From Microbulbifer variabilis (lineage in GTDB: Bacteria > Pseudomonadota > Gammaproteobacteria > Pseudomonadales > Cellvibrionaceae), in NCBI RefSeq assembly GCF_020524905.1, contig NZ_JAIVKI010000012.1, positions 89,538 to 153,537 on the forward strand: a DNA stretch of 64,000 nt, in the 5' to 3' direction. Position 1 is the first letter of the stretch. The number at the start of each line of letters is the position of its first letter. The notes under the pieces were generated by a model. The model worked only from the letters and a program-made list of their open reading frames with translations, searched no databases and was not told the DNA's origin. This document shows, piece after piece, positions 37,696-45,867 of the stretch. A program made the translations under genes and the position numbers.

Positions 37696-38190
37696 TTAAA
37701 ATAACTCTACGAAATAGTCCTTCACAGACTTGGCCAGCTCCCGTGCACTGCCCTCGAACTCGAGGAAATGGGGAATCAACACCGATTCACTCCACCAGCT
37801 GTCCTGCTCCACCGGAGCCAGTGCTGGGGCCAGAATCAGCAGTGCCATCACCACAATCGCCCCCCGCACCAGACCGAACACCATACCCAGAACCCGGTCG
37901 GTACCGGACAAACCAGTGGCCTCAACAAAGGCGGAGAGCATCATATTCAGAACGGCCCCGGCCAGGAGCGTACCAAAGAACAGAATGGCGAAGGCGGCGA
38001 TCGCCTGGAGAGACGGGGTGTCGACAAGGTTTGAAAGCAGTGGCGCCAGCTGTTCGCGAAACATCATCGCGACCAAAAAAGCGGCGACCCAGGTGAGCAG
38101 TGACAGGGTTTCGCGCACGAAACCTCGACTAAGGCCGATAAGTGTGGAAACACCCACAATAGCCACGATGGTCCAGTCAGCCCAATTCAT
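37696..38190 (-). CDS. cvpA: CvpA family inner-membrane protein
   Basis: 164 residues with four membrane helices and the CvpA signature RGFVRETLSLLTW near 24 and a GLVRGAIVVM segment near 108. Needed for colicin V production in E. coli and linked there to envelope integrity; the molecular role is unsettled. Immediately upstream of purF. Confidence 0.88.
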   Translation of the reverse strand: MNWADWTIVAIVGVSTLIGLSRGFVRETLSLLTWVAAFLVAMMFREQLAPLLSNLVDTPSLQAIAAFAILFFGTLLAGAVLNMMLSAFVEATGLSGTDRVLGMVFGLVRGAIVVMALLILAPALAPVEQDSWWSESVLIPHFLEFEGSARELAKSVKDYFVELF

Positions 38191-38239
38191 TCAACCCTAC
38201 CTGCGTGGCGGCTGCTGCCGCGAAGAGCGCGCATTCTAA

Positions 38240-38591
38240 CTTAAGGGACTAAGCGCGTGAAGCCGTAGACGAATCGATTGGAATTTCCGACCCCAACAGC
38301 AAAACTTCGTGGACGAATCGCCTTACCGCAATGGATTTATACCGAAAAAAGTACAGGGCTATAGCCGCTTTCAGCGCGTCACCCACCGGGGTGAGGCTAT
38401 CTACAAGCGGGCAGCGAAACTGATAAGAAATGAATGACACCCAGCCAGTTTCACAGCCACCCGCGAAATACTGGCACAGGTTAGAAAATTTGCCGCTTCT
38501 TTGGGAGAGAGAGGCCCAGAAGAGCAAAAGCGACTCGCCTGGCACTCTGTCTAGCAAGGCTGTAACAACCCCATATCGAGCCAATAAGCCA
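38240..38591. other. Intergenic stretch between SPOR gene and cvpA
   Basis: About 350 nt without a gene I can support. A minus-strand frame (38249-38704) runs through it but starts inside the SPOR gene in another frame, lacks a ribosome-binding site and resembles no family. The cvpA promoter must lie here if cvpA-purF is a separate transcript. No terminator-type hairpin with a U-run was found. Confidence 0.5.
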
Positions 38592-39245
38592 TCAGGCTTT
38601 AAAGCGGAGTACCAGGGTTTGTGCTTGCAGCAGTGAATCGAGCTCCCGCTTGATACTCTCAGCATCGGCCTTATTGACCTTGGGCCCCACGAAGACCCGT
38701 ACAAAACGCCCTTTGTCCGTTTGCACCCCGCGGGTATAGGCCCGATAGCCCTTATCCATCAGGCGCATACGCAGCTGCTGCGCGCGGGAGTCATCCTTGT
38801 AAGAGGCCACCTGTACCACCCAGGCAATCGGTTGCCCCTGTTCGTCCACCAATGGCGAAGCCGTCTTTTTAGCAGCGTCACTCTCGGCTATCGGGGCAGA
38901 ATCAACCTCTTCATGCTTGGATTGAGAGTCGGAAGCGGCAAACTTGGCCGCACCCTCCGCAGGGTTGGAAAACTTCTCCGGCACTTCCGGCTGAAAAATC
39001 TCTCCAGCCGCAGGAGCCGGCGCCACACCGGCAACGGGCTCGGGTTTACCAATCTCAATGGGGCGGATATCCGGCTCCGCCGGGATCTGGCTCACCTCAC
39101 TGATATGCCCCTTGGACTCCCGGTCCAGTAGACTCGGCAGGAATATTACTGCGAGCGCAACCAGCACCAGCGCACCAACGATGCGCTGTTTGAAGCCGTC
39201 GTTCAGCCGCCCTCTGCGGGGGGACTTATCCTCGCAATTCTCCAT
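38592..39245 (-). CDS. dedD: SPOR-domain protein (DedD-like)
   Basis: 217 residues: a short basic cytosolic start, one transmembrane helix (IVGALVLVALAVIFLPSLL), a Pro/Ala/Glu-rich periplasmic linker and a C-terminal SPOR domain (WVVQVASYKDDSRAQQL, FVRVFVGP) that binds denuded septal peptidoglycan. DedD takes part in late cell division. Its ATG at 39245 overlaps the folC end by 20 nt, and the folC-dedD-cvpA-purF order matches E. coli and Pseudomonas. The longer frame is inside folC. Confidence 0.85.
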   Translation of the reverse strand: MENCEDKSPRRGRLNDGFKQRIVGALVLVALAVIFLPSLLDRESKGHISEVSQIPAEPDIRPIEIGKPEPVAGVAPAPAAGEIFQPEVPEKFSNPAEGAAKFAASDSQSKHEEVDSAPIAESDAAKKTASPLVDEQGQPIAWVVQVASYKDDSRAQQLRMRLMDKGYRAYTRGVQTDKGRFVRVFVGPKVNKADAESIKRELDSLLQAQTLVLRFKA

Positions 39246-40497
39246 TACCCTCGTCTCGCCTCTGCTGCAGAACTTCCGCCACAGTAAAGAAGGATCCATA
39301 TACAAGCAACCTATCCTGTGAACCAAGGGTCGGCAGCAGTTGCCGCAACCCATCAGCCACAGTTGGACAGCGTCGATCCACTTTCGTCTCATCCACACCC
39401 GCCTTTTGAAGAGCGGCGCACAGTGCCTCGCCATCCGCAGCGCGGTTATTTTCCGGCAGCAGGGCCGGGTGCCATCGGTCCACCAATTCGCGAACAGGGG
39501 AAAACAGACCGACCAGATCCTTATCTTTCATAGCCGCCACCAGGGCATGAGTTTTCCCCTCTACCGGATGGGCTGCCAGCCAGATTGACAGGTACTCCGC
39601 CGCCGCCGGATTGTGTCCCACATCCAGCAGCAGATTTCGCTCATGCCAAACGACTTGTTGGCAGCGCCCGGGCAGGGCTATTTGACCGAGGGCTGTCTCG
39701 ACCCCCTCTTGGGGTAGAGCATCCAGTAGTGCCAGAGCAGTAAGTGCGGCAGCGATACTGGGACGCGGCAAGCTGATATTCGGTATCGACAATACCAGGT
39801 CACCAAAGTGATAGGCCTCACTTCCCCCACTCGAAGTAATACCAAAATCCTGACCAATAAAATAACTGGAGCTGGCCTGCTTTTCGGATGCGGACAGCAC
39901 AGATTGGGGCGGCGCGCTATCTGCACAAACAAAGGGTGCACCCGGGCGCAGAATGCCCGCCTTCTCGCGACCGATAACCTCCCGATCGCTGCCCAACCAA
40001 TCCTCATGGTCGATCGCCACACTGGTGATAATCGCCAGGTCGGCATCCACCAAATTGACCGCATCCAGCCGGCCACCTAGGCCGACCTCCAGCAGGGCAT
40101 ATTCCACTCCCGCGCGTTGGTACAACCACAATGCGGCTAGAGTGGTGAACTCGAAATAGGTCAGGCTGGTTTCCCCGCGAGCGGCTTCCACCGCCACAAA
40201 GGACTCGACCAGCTGTTGATCGGATACCTCCTCTCCATTAATACGTATCCGCTCATTAAAACGCAGCAAGTGCGGAGAGCTGTAAGCCCCAACAGAGTGA
40301 CCTGCGTGACACAATAGTGCCTCCATAGTCGCCACGCAGGAGCCCTTGCCATTGGTGCCCGCCACTGTAATCACCGTGGCCGCGGGTTTTTGCACCCCCA
40401 GGGTAGCGGCGACAGAAGAGACGCGTTCGAGCCCGAGTTCAATTTCAGTAGGGTGCAGCCGCTCCAGGCGGGCGAGCCAATCTTGTAATGAGGACAT
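39226..40497 (-). CDS. folC: Folylpolyglutamate/dihydrofolate synthase
   Basis: ATP-dependent ligase that makes dihydrofolate and adds glutamate residues, 423 residues. The Mur-ligase-type P-loop VAGTNGKGS is near 46, followed by YSSPHLLRFNERIRI and LEVGLGGRLDAVN near 138, then DVGHNPAAAEYL near 300. It lies between accD and dedD with no intervening gene, as is standard. Confidence 0.92.
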   Translation of the reverse strand: MSSLQDWLARLERLHPTEIELGLERVSSVAATLGVQKPAATVITVAGTNGKGSCVATMEALLCHAGHSVGAYSSPHLLRFNERIRINGEEVSDQQLVESFVAVEAARGETSLTYFEFTTLAALWLYQRAGVEYALLEVGLGGRLDAVNLVDADLAIITSVAIDHEDWLGSDREVIGREKAGILRPGAPFVCADSAPPQSVLSASEKQASSSYFIGQDFGITSSGGSEAYHFGDLVLSIPNISLPRPSIAAALTALALLDALPQEGVETALGQIALPGRCQQVVWHERNLLLDVGHNPAAAEYLSIWLAAHPVEGKTHALVAAMKDKDLVGLFSPVRELVDRWHPALLPENNRAADGEALCAALQKAGVDETKVDRRCPTVADGLRQLLPTLGSQDRLLVYGSFFTVAEVLQQRRDEGNGELRG

Positions 40498-40580
40498 AAT
40501 CGGATAGATCGCTGGTGGGAGGCAGCAGCCAGGTTTTCTTCCTGACTGCTCTTAGGCGCCTCCGGGGAATTGGGAAATAA

Positions 40581-41435
40581 TTAATTACCGCTCAGTTTAC
40601 CCAATAGGCGCGAGACGGTAGTGCGCATATCCTTGCGCGGAATAATCATATCGATAGCGCCGTGCTCCAGTAGGAATTCACTGCGCTGGAAGCCCTTGGG
40701 CAATTTCTGGCGGATGGTCTGCTCGATAATATTGGGGCCGGCAAATCCGGCGCGCGCCCCCGGTTCGGCCGCATTGATATCCCCCAACAGGGCCAGGGAG
40801 GCCGAAACGCCACCATATACGGGGTCGGTCATAATGGAGATATAGGGCACGCCCGCCATCTTCATTTTTTCCAGCACCGCAGAGGTCTTGGCCATCTGCA
40901 TCAGAGAGATCAAAGCCTCCTGCATTCGCGCCCCGCCAGTGGCAGAGAAGCACACCAGTGGAATGCGCTGTTCCAAGGCGCGCTGGGCCGCGCGGGTAAA
41001 ACGCTCTCCCACCACATAACCCATGGAGCCGCCGTGAAAGGCAAACTCAAAGGCCACGGCCACCAAGGGCGCCCCTTTCAAGGTGCCCTGCATGGCAATC
41101 AGTGCGTCTTTTTCACCGGTGGATTTTTGCGCCTGCAGCAGACGGTCTTTGTATTTTTTAACGTCTTTAAATTTCAGACGATCCACTGGCAGCACATCGG
41201 TGGCCAGCTCTTCACGCCCCTCCTCGTCGAGGAAAATATCCAGGCGACGGCGAGCACCAATGCGCAAATGGTGGTCGCACTTGGGGCACACATCCAGGTT
41301 GCGCTCTAGCTCCGGGCGGTAAAGCATGGCGTCGCACTTGACGCACTTCTTCCATACCCCCTCTGGGACCTTGCTGCTGCCGGCGCGTCGCTCGGTGCGA
41401 ATAACCGCGGGAACAATTTTTTCTAACCAGCTCAT
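40581..41435 (-). CDS. accD: Acetyl-CoA carboxylase carboxyltransferase subunit beta
   Basis: Transfers the carboxyl group from biotin to acetyl-CoA in fatty-acid synthesis, paired with AccA. 284 residues: an N-terminal zinc ribbon with Cys31, Cys34, Cys50 and Cys53 (CVKC and CPKC), then the crotonase-type core with [12 protein letters not shown] near 165 and [10 protein letters not shown] near 208. Downstream of trpA and upstream of folC, the conserved arrangement. Confidence 0.94.
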   Translation of the reverse strand: MSWLEKIVPAVIRTERRAGSSKVPEGVWKKCVKCDAMLYRPELERNLDVCPKCDHHLRIGARRRLDIFLDEEGREELATDVLPVDRLKFKDVKKYKDRLLQAQKSTGEKDALIAMQGTLKGAPLVAVAFEFAFHGGSMGYVVGERFTRAAQRALEQRIPLVCFSATGGARMQEALISLMQMAKTSAVLEKMKMAGVPYISIMTDPVYGGVSASLALLGDINAAEPGARAGFAGPNIIEQTIRQKLPKGFQRSEFLLEHGAIDMIIPRKDMRTTVSRLLGKLSGN

Positions 41436-41595
41436 CTCGTTTCCAAATCCGGATGCTTTCTGTAGGTCGGCGCATTTTACCGACCGGTGAGTTTCAGGCT
41501 ACGAATTAAAACACTAAGCTGAACATCAAACCCAGCCAGATCAGCCGCTATTTTTGGCGATCTGGCCAGCTCCTTGCCTTAGCCCGGGATAGTGC

Positions 41596-42405
41596 CTAGC
41601 GGTCCAGAGCCCGGCGCATCTCGCTGACGATCTCCCCCAGCTTCGCCTTGGCGACAGCCAGGTCCGCGGCTTGAGCCACCGCTGAGACCAACACACTGCC
41701 CACAACTGCGCCGTCGCCATGGGCACTGACGGATCGCGCCGAGCTGCCGTCTTTGATACCAAAGCCCACGCACAGGGGCAAATCGGTGAAGCGGCGAATA
41801 TGTTCGAGATTATCGCGCACTGAGTCCAGGTCAAGATGGCCGGCACCGGTAACGCCCTTCAGGGAGACGTAATACACAAAACCACTGGCCAGGCCGGTAA
41901 TCTCGCGAATGCGCTCTTCAGTAGTGGTAGGCGTCAGCAGGAAGATATTGCGCAGATTGCGCTCGGCCAGGAGCTCGTTGAGAGGCCCCGCCTCTTCCGC
42001 CGGCAGGTCTACCGTGAGAGCACCATCTACTCCGGCATTGAGGGCGGCATCGGCGAACTCCCGCTCACCCATACGCTGGATCGGGTTGGCATACCCCATC
42101 AGGATAACCGGGGTTTCCTCATCTACCTGACGGAATTCTTTAACCAGCGCCAGACACTTGCGCAACGAGGCGCCACTGGCTAAGGCGCGCTCATGCCCCT
42201 TCTGGATCACAGGCCCCTCGGCCATGGGATCGGAGAAAGGCACCCCCAACTCGATAATATCCGCACCACTGGCCACCAGCTGGTGCATCATGGGTACGGT
42301 ATTTTCCAGGCCGCCATCACCGGCGACGATATAAGTTACCAGGGCTTTGCGGCCCTCGCCGCGCAGTCTGGCAAAGCGGCAATCAATTCTATTTTGTTCT
42401 GTCAC
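41596..42405 (-). CDS. trpA: Tryptophan synthase alpha subunit
   Basis: Cleaves indole-3-glycerol phosphate and channels indole to TrpB. 269-residue TIM barrel. The catalytic Glu is in IIELGVPFSDP (about residue 52), and a phosphate-loop-type GFGIKD sequence is near 215. The position equivalent to Salmonella Asp60 is Glu here (MAEGP, about residue 63), a conservative change at a catalytic residue. The start is GTG with GGGAA upstream. It follows trpB by about 93 nt. Confidence 0.93.
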   Translation of the reverse strand: MTEQNRIDCRFARLRGEGRKALVTYIVAGDGGLENTVPMMHQLVASGADIIELGVPFSDPMAEGPVIQKGHERALASGASLRKCLALVKEFRQVDEETPVILMGYANPIQRMGEREFADAALNAGVDGALTVDLPAEEAGPLNELLAERNLRNIFLLTPTTTEERIREITGLASGFVYYVSLKGVTGAGHLDLDSVRDNLEHIRRFTDLPLCVGFGIKDGSSARSVSAHGDGAVVGSVLVSAVAQAADLAVAKAKLGEIVSEMRRALDR

Positions 42406-42498
42406 TGTGTATTCCCTGAGCTACTCCTGGCCTAGCGCCAGCTCACTTGGTCAGTATTCTTTGCGACCCGCCCGCCTCAAAAGGTGGACGGCCATCGG

Positions 42499-43716
42499 TT
42501 AAACCTCAATACCGTCAATCGCGGCAACGGTGAAAATATCTTTGTCACCGCGACCGGAGAGGTTCACCACAATGTTTTGTTCAGGCGCCATTTCAGCCGC
42601 AAGTTTCATCGCGTAGGCAACTGCATGGCTGGACTCCAGCGCCGGCAGAATACCCTCGGTGCGGGTGAGACGACGGAAGGCGTCGAGCGCCTCTTTATCA
42701 TCGGCGGTGACATACTCAACACGGCCGATATCTTTGAGCCAGGCGTGTTCAGGGCCAACACCGGGGTAATCGAGACCCGCAGAAACAGAATGGGTTTCGA
42801 TAATCTGGCCGTCTTCATCTTCCATCAAATAGGTGCGGTTGCCGTGCAGAACTCCGGGAATACCATCATTGAGAGGCGCCGCGTGCCTGCCGGTGGCCAG
42901 ACCTTCACCGCCGGCCTCAACGCCAAACATTTTCACTTCAGAGTCATTGAGGAAGGGGTGGAACAGTCCAATCGCATTGGAGCCGCCGCCGACACAGGCC
43001 ACCAGGGCGTCGGGCAACTGGCCAAACTGTTCCAGGCTCTGGCGGCGCGCTTCGCGTCCAATAATCGAGTTGAAGTCCCGCACCAACTGAGGATAGGGAT
43101 GGGGGCCAGCCACAGTGCCGATAATGTAGAAAGTGTTATCGACATTGGTCACCCAGTCGCGCATAGCCTCATTCATGGCATCTTTCAATGTCTTGGAACC
43201 GGACTCCACCGGCACCACTTCGGCACCCAGCAGCTTCATACGATAGACATTAGGAGACTGACGCTTGACGTCCTCAGCGCCCATATAAACCGTACACTGT
43301 AATCCCAAACGCGCGGCCACTGTGGCGGTAGCCACACCGTGCTGGCCCGCGCCGGTTTCAGCAATCACACGACTTTTACCGCTGTGCTTGGCCAACAGTG
43401 CCTGGCCAACGGTGTTATTTACTTTGTGCGCACCGGTATGGTTGAGGTCTTCCCGCTTAAGCCAGATTCGCGCACCGCCCGCTTGCTCAGTCAATCGCTC
43501 AGCGAGATACAGCGGTGATGGTCTGCCTACATAGTGCGCCAGATCGTGATCAAAGGCAGCGACAAAATCCGGATCATCTTTCAGGCGGCTATACATTGCC
43601 TGAAGCTCATCCAATGCGCTGATCAGCGTCTCCGATACAAAGCGACCGCCGTAGGGACCAAAATGTCCGCTCGCATCCGGGAAGGTGGAAAAATCAATAG
43701 CACCTGGCTTACTCAC
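42499..43716 (-). CDS. trpB: Tryptophan synthase beta subunit
   Basis: PLP enzyme condensing indole with serine, about 405 residues. The PLP Lys is in HTGAHKVNN near 98, the phosphate-binding loop in GGGSNAIG near 240, with [13 protein letters not shown] at the N-terminus. I chose the GTG at 43716 because GGAG lies 7 nt upstream; the in-frame ATG at 43722 has that GGAG only one base away. A hairpin-rich duplicated element separates it from trpF. Confidence 0.94.
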   Translation of the reverse strand: MSKPGAIDFSTFPDASGHFGPYGGRFVSETLISALDELQAMYSRLKDDPDFVAAFDHDLAHYVGRPSPLYLAERLTEQAGGARIWLKREDLNHTGAHKVNNTVGQALLAKHSGKSRVIAETGAGQHGVATATVAARLGLQCTVYMGAEDVKRQSPNVYRMKLLGAEVVPVESGSKTLKDAMNEAMRDWVTNVDNTFYIIGTVAGPHPYPQLVRDFNSIIGREARRQSLEQFGQLPDALVACVGGGSNAIGLFHPFLNDSEVKMFGVEAGGEGLATGRHAAPLNDGIPGVLHGNRTYLMEDEDGQIIETHSVSAGLDYPGVGPEHAWLKDIGRVEYVTADDKEALDAFRRLTRTEGILPALESSHAVAYAMKLAAEMAPEQNIVVNLSGRGDKDIFTVAAIDGIEV

Positions 43717-43768
43717 ACTCATACTCCGTGGGTCACGTGGTTTTTAAAAATTCGCCTGTCTATTTAAT

Positions 43769-43799
43769 GTTTGAATCGTTCCTCCTGAACGATTCAAAC
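43769..43799. promoter_or_regulatory. 13-bp perfect inverted repeat before trpB
   Basis: GTTTGAATCGTTC and GAACGATTCAAAC are perfectly complementary with a 5-nt loop. On the trp mRNA (minus strand) the loop and its edge read AGGAGG, a ribosome-binding-site-like sequence on display about 65 nt before trpB. No U-run follows, so it is not a typical terminator. It overlaps the edge of repeat copy 1. Confidence 0.6.
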
Positions 43800-43896
43800 G
43801 TCGCCAGAAAATACTGGCGCAGATACGTGGATCTGCTGGTATTTGCTGGCTCGCGCCGGCACTGCCGGCGGCGGCACTTCCCTGTGCCGCTTTCGT
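43786..43896. repeat. Hairpin-rich repeat, copy 1 (trpF-trpB gap)
   Basis: About 111 nt aligned with copy 2 at a fixed offset of 133 nt. It contains successive inverted repeats: CGCCAG/CTGGCG (43802-43819), GCAGAT/ATCTGC, GCCGGC/GCCGGC (from 43855) and GCGGCAC/GTGCCGC. Substitutions between copies are not concentrated at third codon positions, so a protein is unlikely to be conserved. It lies inside the presumed trpFBA transcript. Confidence 0.7.
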
Positions 43897-43918
43897 CTTA
43901 TGTAGCTATAGCTCTTTC

Positions 43919-44029
43919 TGAACAATTAAAACATCACCAGAAAATACTGGTGCAGATATCCAGAGCTGCTTGTATTTCCTGGATCTTGCCGGCTTTACCG
44001 GCAGCGACACACTCTTGTGACGCTAATTT
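43919..44029. repeat. Hairpin-rich repeat, copy 2 (trpF-trpB gap)
   Basis: The diverged second copy. The first stem reads CACCAG/CTGGTG (43935-43952) where copy 1 has CGCCAG/CTGGCG: both arms changed together so pairing is kept. The GCCGG/CCGGC stem is also kept. The second stem keeps four outer pairs, and the last stem keeps its ends with one central mismatch. It ends 15 nt before the trpF stop. Confidence 0.7.
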
Positions 44030-44044
44030 ATTCAGTCTCGCAAA

Positions 44045-44656
44045 CTAATAGCCTTTAGCTGCGCGAATAAAAGCACTCACTTTTTGCAGGTCTTTAATAC
44101 CCGGCGCGTCTTCTACGCCTCCGCTGACATCCACTCCCTGGGGGCGCGCTGCTAATATCGCCTTGGAAACATTGTCCGCGTTCAGTCCGCCGGCAAGGAC
44201 TATGGACCGGCCACTTTTCTGCGGCACCCTGTCCCAGTCAAAGGTCTCACCGGTGCCACCGGGAACACCTGGGCGATAGGCATCCAGTAAAAATCCGCGC
44301 GCTTTGGGGTGTTCCTGCATTGCAGCAACAACATCCAAGCCCTCTTTCATACGCAAGGCCTTGATATAGGGCCTGCGAAACTGCTCGCAGTAACGGGCCG
44401 TTTCCTCACCGTGAAACTGCAATAGATTGAGAGGAACCTTCCCCAGTGCCTGGTCTACTTCACTCTGGGCGGCATCCACGAACAAGCCTGTCAGGGTCAC
44501 AAAGGGAGGAATTGCTGCGGCAATTACTGCAGCAGCCATTGGGTCGATATAGCGAGGACTGGCCTTATAGAAGACCAATCCCAGCGCATCCGCGCCGGCG
44601 TCAACAGCCATCAGGGCATCTTCTACACGGGTGATGCCGCAAATCTTCACTTGCAT
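44045..44656 (-). CDS. trpF: Phosphoribosylanthranilate isomerase
   Basis: Amadori isomerase of tryptophan synthesis, 203-residue TIM barrel. The catalytic Cys is in VKICGITR (residue 6), with the general acid Asp expected in LLDAYRPGVPGGTGETFDW near 122-140, and a GLNADNV phosphate loop near 158. Gene order truA-trpF-trpB-trpA-accD on one strand; the gap to trpB is unusually long and structured. Confidence 0.94.
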   Translation of the reverse strand: MQVKICGITRVEDALMAVDAGADALGLVFYKASPRYIDPMAAAVIAAAIPPFVTLTGLFVDAAQSEVDQALGKVPLNLLQFHGEETARYCEQFRRPYIKALRMKEGLDVVAAMQEHPKARGFLLDAYRPGVPGGTGETFDWDRVPQKSGRSIVLAGGLNADNVSKAILAARPQGVDVSGGVEDAPGIKDLQKVSAFIRAAKGY

Positions 44657-44807
44657 CGCTTAACCTGGAGCCGGCCGAGCGGCCAACAAAAATGAGGGAA
44701 CCCAGGATACTAGCAGATTGACACCGGGTGCGAAACGCGTGCTATTTCGGCGAAAGCGCAACTTGAGAATCCAACTTAAGGGAGACTCGATAAAATCCGC
44801 CAATTAT

Positions 44808-45701
44808 TTAAAGCTGCGGAAGCGTACCAAGTGCCAGAGGCACCAGCAAAGGTCCCGGCTCACAGACAGGCAGTGGAAATTCCCGCGGGTATTGCACATC
44901 CACCAAATATAAACCGAATGGCGGCGCAGTGACTCCCCCGGCAGAGCGATCGCGCTTCTCCAGTACTTCCCGTACCCAGTCCGGGCTGCGCTCACCGCGG
45001 CCCACCGCCATCAATACACCGGTAATATTGCGCACCATATGATGTAAGAAAGCGTTTGCGCTCACCTCCAACACGATCAGCTGCCCCACACGAGCGATAT
45101 CCAGGCGGGTGATTTCCCGCACTGGGCTCTTGGCCTGGCACTGGGAGGCGCGGAAACTGGTGAAATCCTGGCGGCCAATCAAGTGCTTCGCCCCCTCGCG
45201 CATGGCATCCACGTCCAGTGCATGCTGAGTCCAAGTGACCTCCGCTGCACTGTGAGCTGAGCGGGTCAGCGAACTGTGAATTAAATAGCGATAGCTACGC
45301 GCATGGGCAGAAAAGCGCGCATGAAATTGCGCCGGCATCTCACGAACCCAGCGTACCCGCACAGAGTCCGGCAGTTTTGTATTCACGCCTTGGACCCAGG
45401 CGCGTTCCGGGCGCTGAGCACGGGTATCGAAGTGGATCACCTGATTCGTGGCATGCACTCCAGCGTCGGTACGCCCAGCACAAACCAGGGTGATAGTTTC
45501 CGCAGCAATATTGGAGAGGGCCCACTCCAGGTGGGCCTGTACAGTTTCTGCGGCAGACTTCTGTTTTTGAAAGCCGTGCAGCCGCGCGCCACAATACTCG
45601 ACACCCAGTGCAATTCGACGCAGCCCCTCGGGCAACTGTTCACCGGGGGGGACCTCTCCATTGGCTTTGTAGATATATTCGCGTTCTGTTGCCTGTGTCA
45701 T
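44808..45701 (-). CDS. truA: tRNA pseudouridine(38-40) synthase TruA
   Basis: Modifies U38-U40 in the tRNA anticodon stem. 297 residues with the catalytic Asp79 in CAGRTDAGVHATNQVIHF and the conserved RSYRYLI near 130. It starts about 110 nt after the fimV terminator, so it probably has its own promoter and leads the trp/acc/fol transcript. Confidence 0.93.
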   Translation of the reverse strand: MTQATEREYIYKANGEVPPGEQLPEGLRRIALGVEYCGARLHGFQKQKSAAETVQAHLEWALSNIAAETITLVCAGRTDAGVHATNQVIHFDTRAQRPERAWVQGVNTKLPDSVRVRWVREMPAQFHARFSAHARSYRYLIHSSLTRSAHSAAEVTWTQHALDVDAMREGAKHLIGRQDFTSFRASQCQAKSPVREITRLDIARVGQLIVLEVSANAFLHHMVRNITGVLMAVGRGERSPDWVREVLEKRDRSAGGVTAPPFGLYLVDVQYPREFPLPVCEPGPLLVPLALGTLPQL

Positions 45702-45815
45702 AACGGCAAAATTACTCAGTCAGTGTGCCGCCCCCAAAGCCGAGGACAGCGTTTAATAGCAAAAATCCGACAACTCGAGTAGAGCCCGGAAATAAGCCGG
45801 GAGTCCCGGCAACAT

Positions 45816-45848
45816 AAAAAAACCTCGCAGCCAGTGCGAGGTTTTTTT
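45816..45848. terminator. Intrinsic terminator after fimV
   Basis: AACCTCGC and GCGAGGTT form an 8-bp stem flanked by seven-base A and T runs, with a 7-nt loop. On the minus strand the stem is followed by a U-run, placed 20 nt after the fimV stop. It is symmetrical and could work in both directions. Confidence 0.88.
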
Positions 45849-45867
45849 AAGCGGAGTTATGGAACAG

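Noticed and set aside
36088..37704. 538-codon plus-strand open frame
   Set aside because: It lies antisense to purF, whose protein is fully recognisable with Cys2 and the PRPP motif; high-GC codon structure creates the shadow frame.
38249..38704. 151-codon minus-strand frame downstream of the SPOR gene
   Set aside because: Begins inside the SPOR gene in a different phase, no ribosome-binding site, no family resemblance.
43728..44048. 106-codon plus-strand frame across the trpF-trpB repeats
   Set aside because: The two repeat copies differ at first and second codon positions as much as the third, and stem pairing rather than amino acids is conserved.
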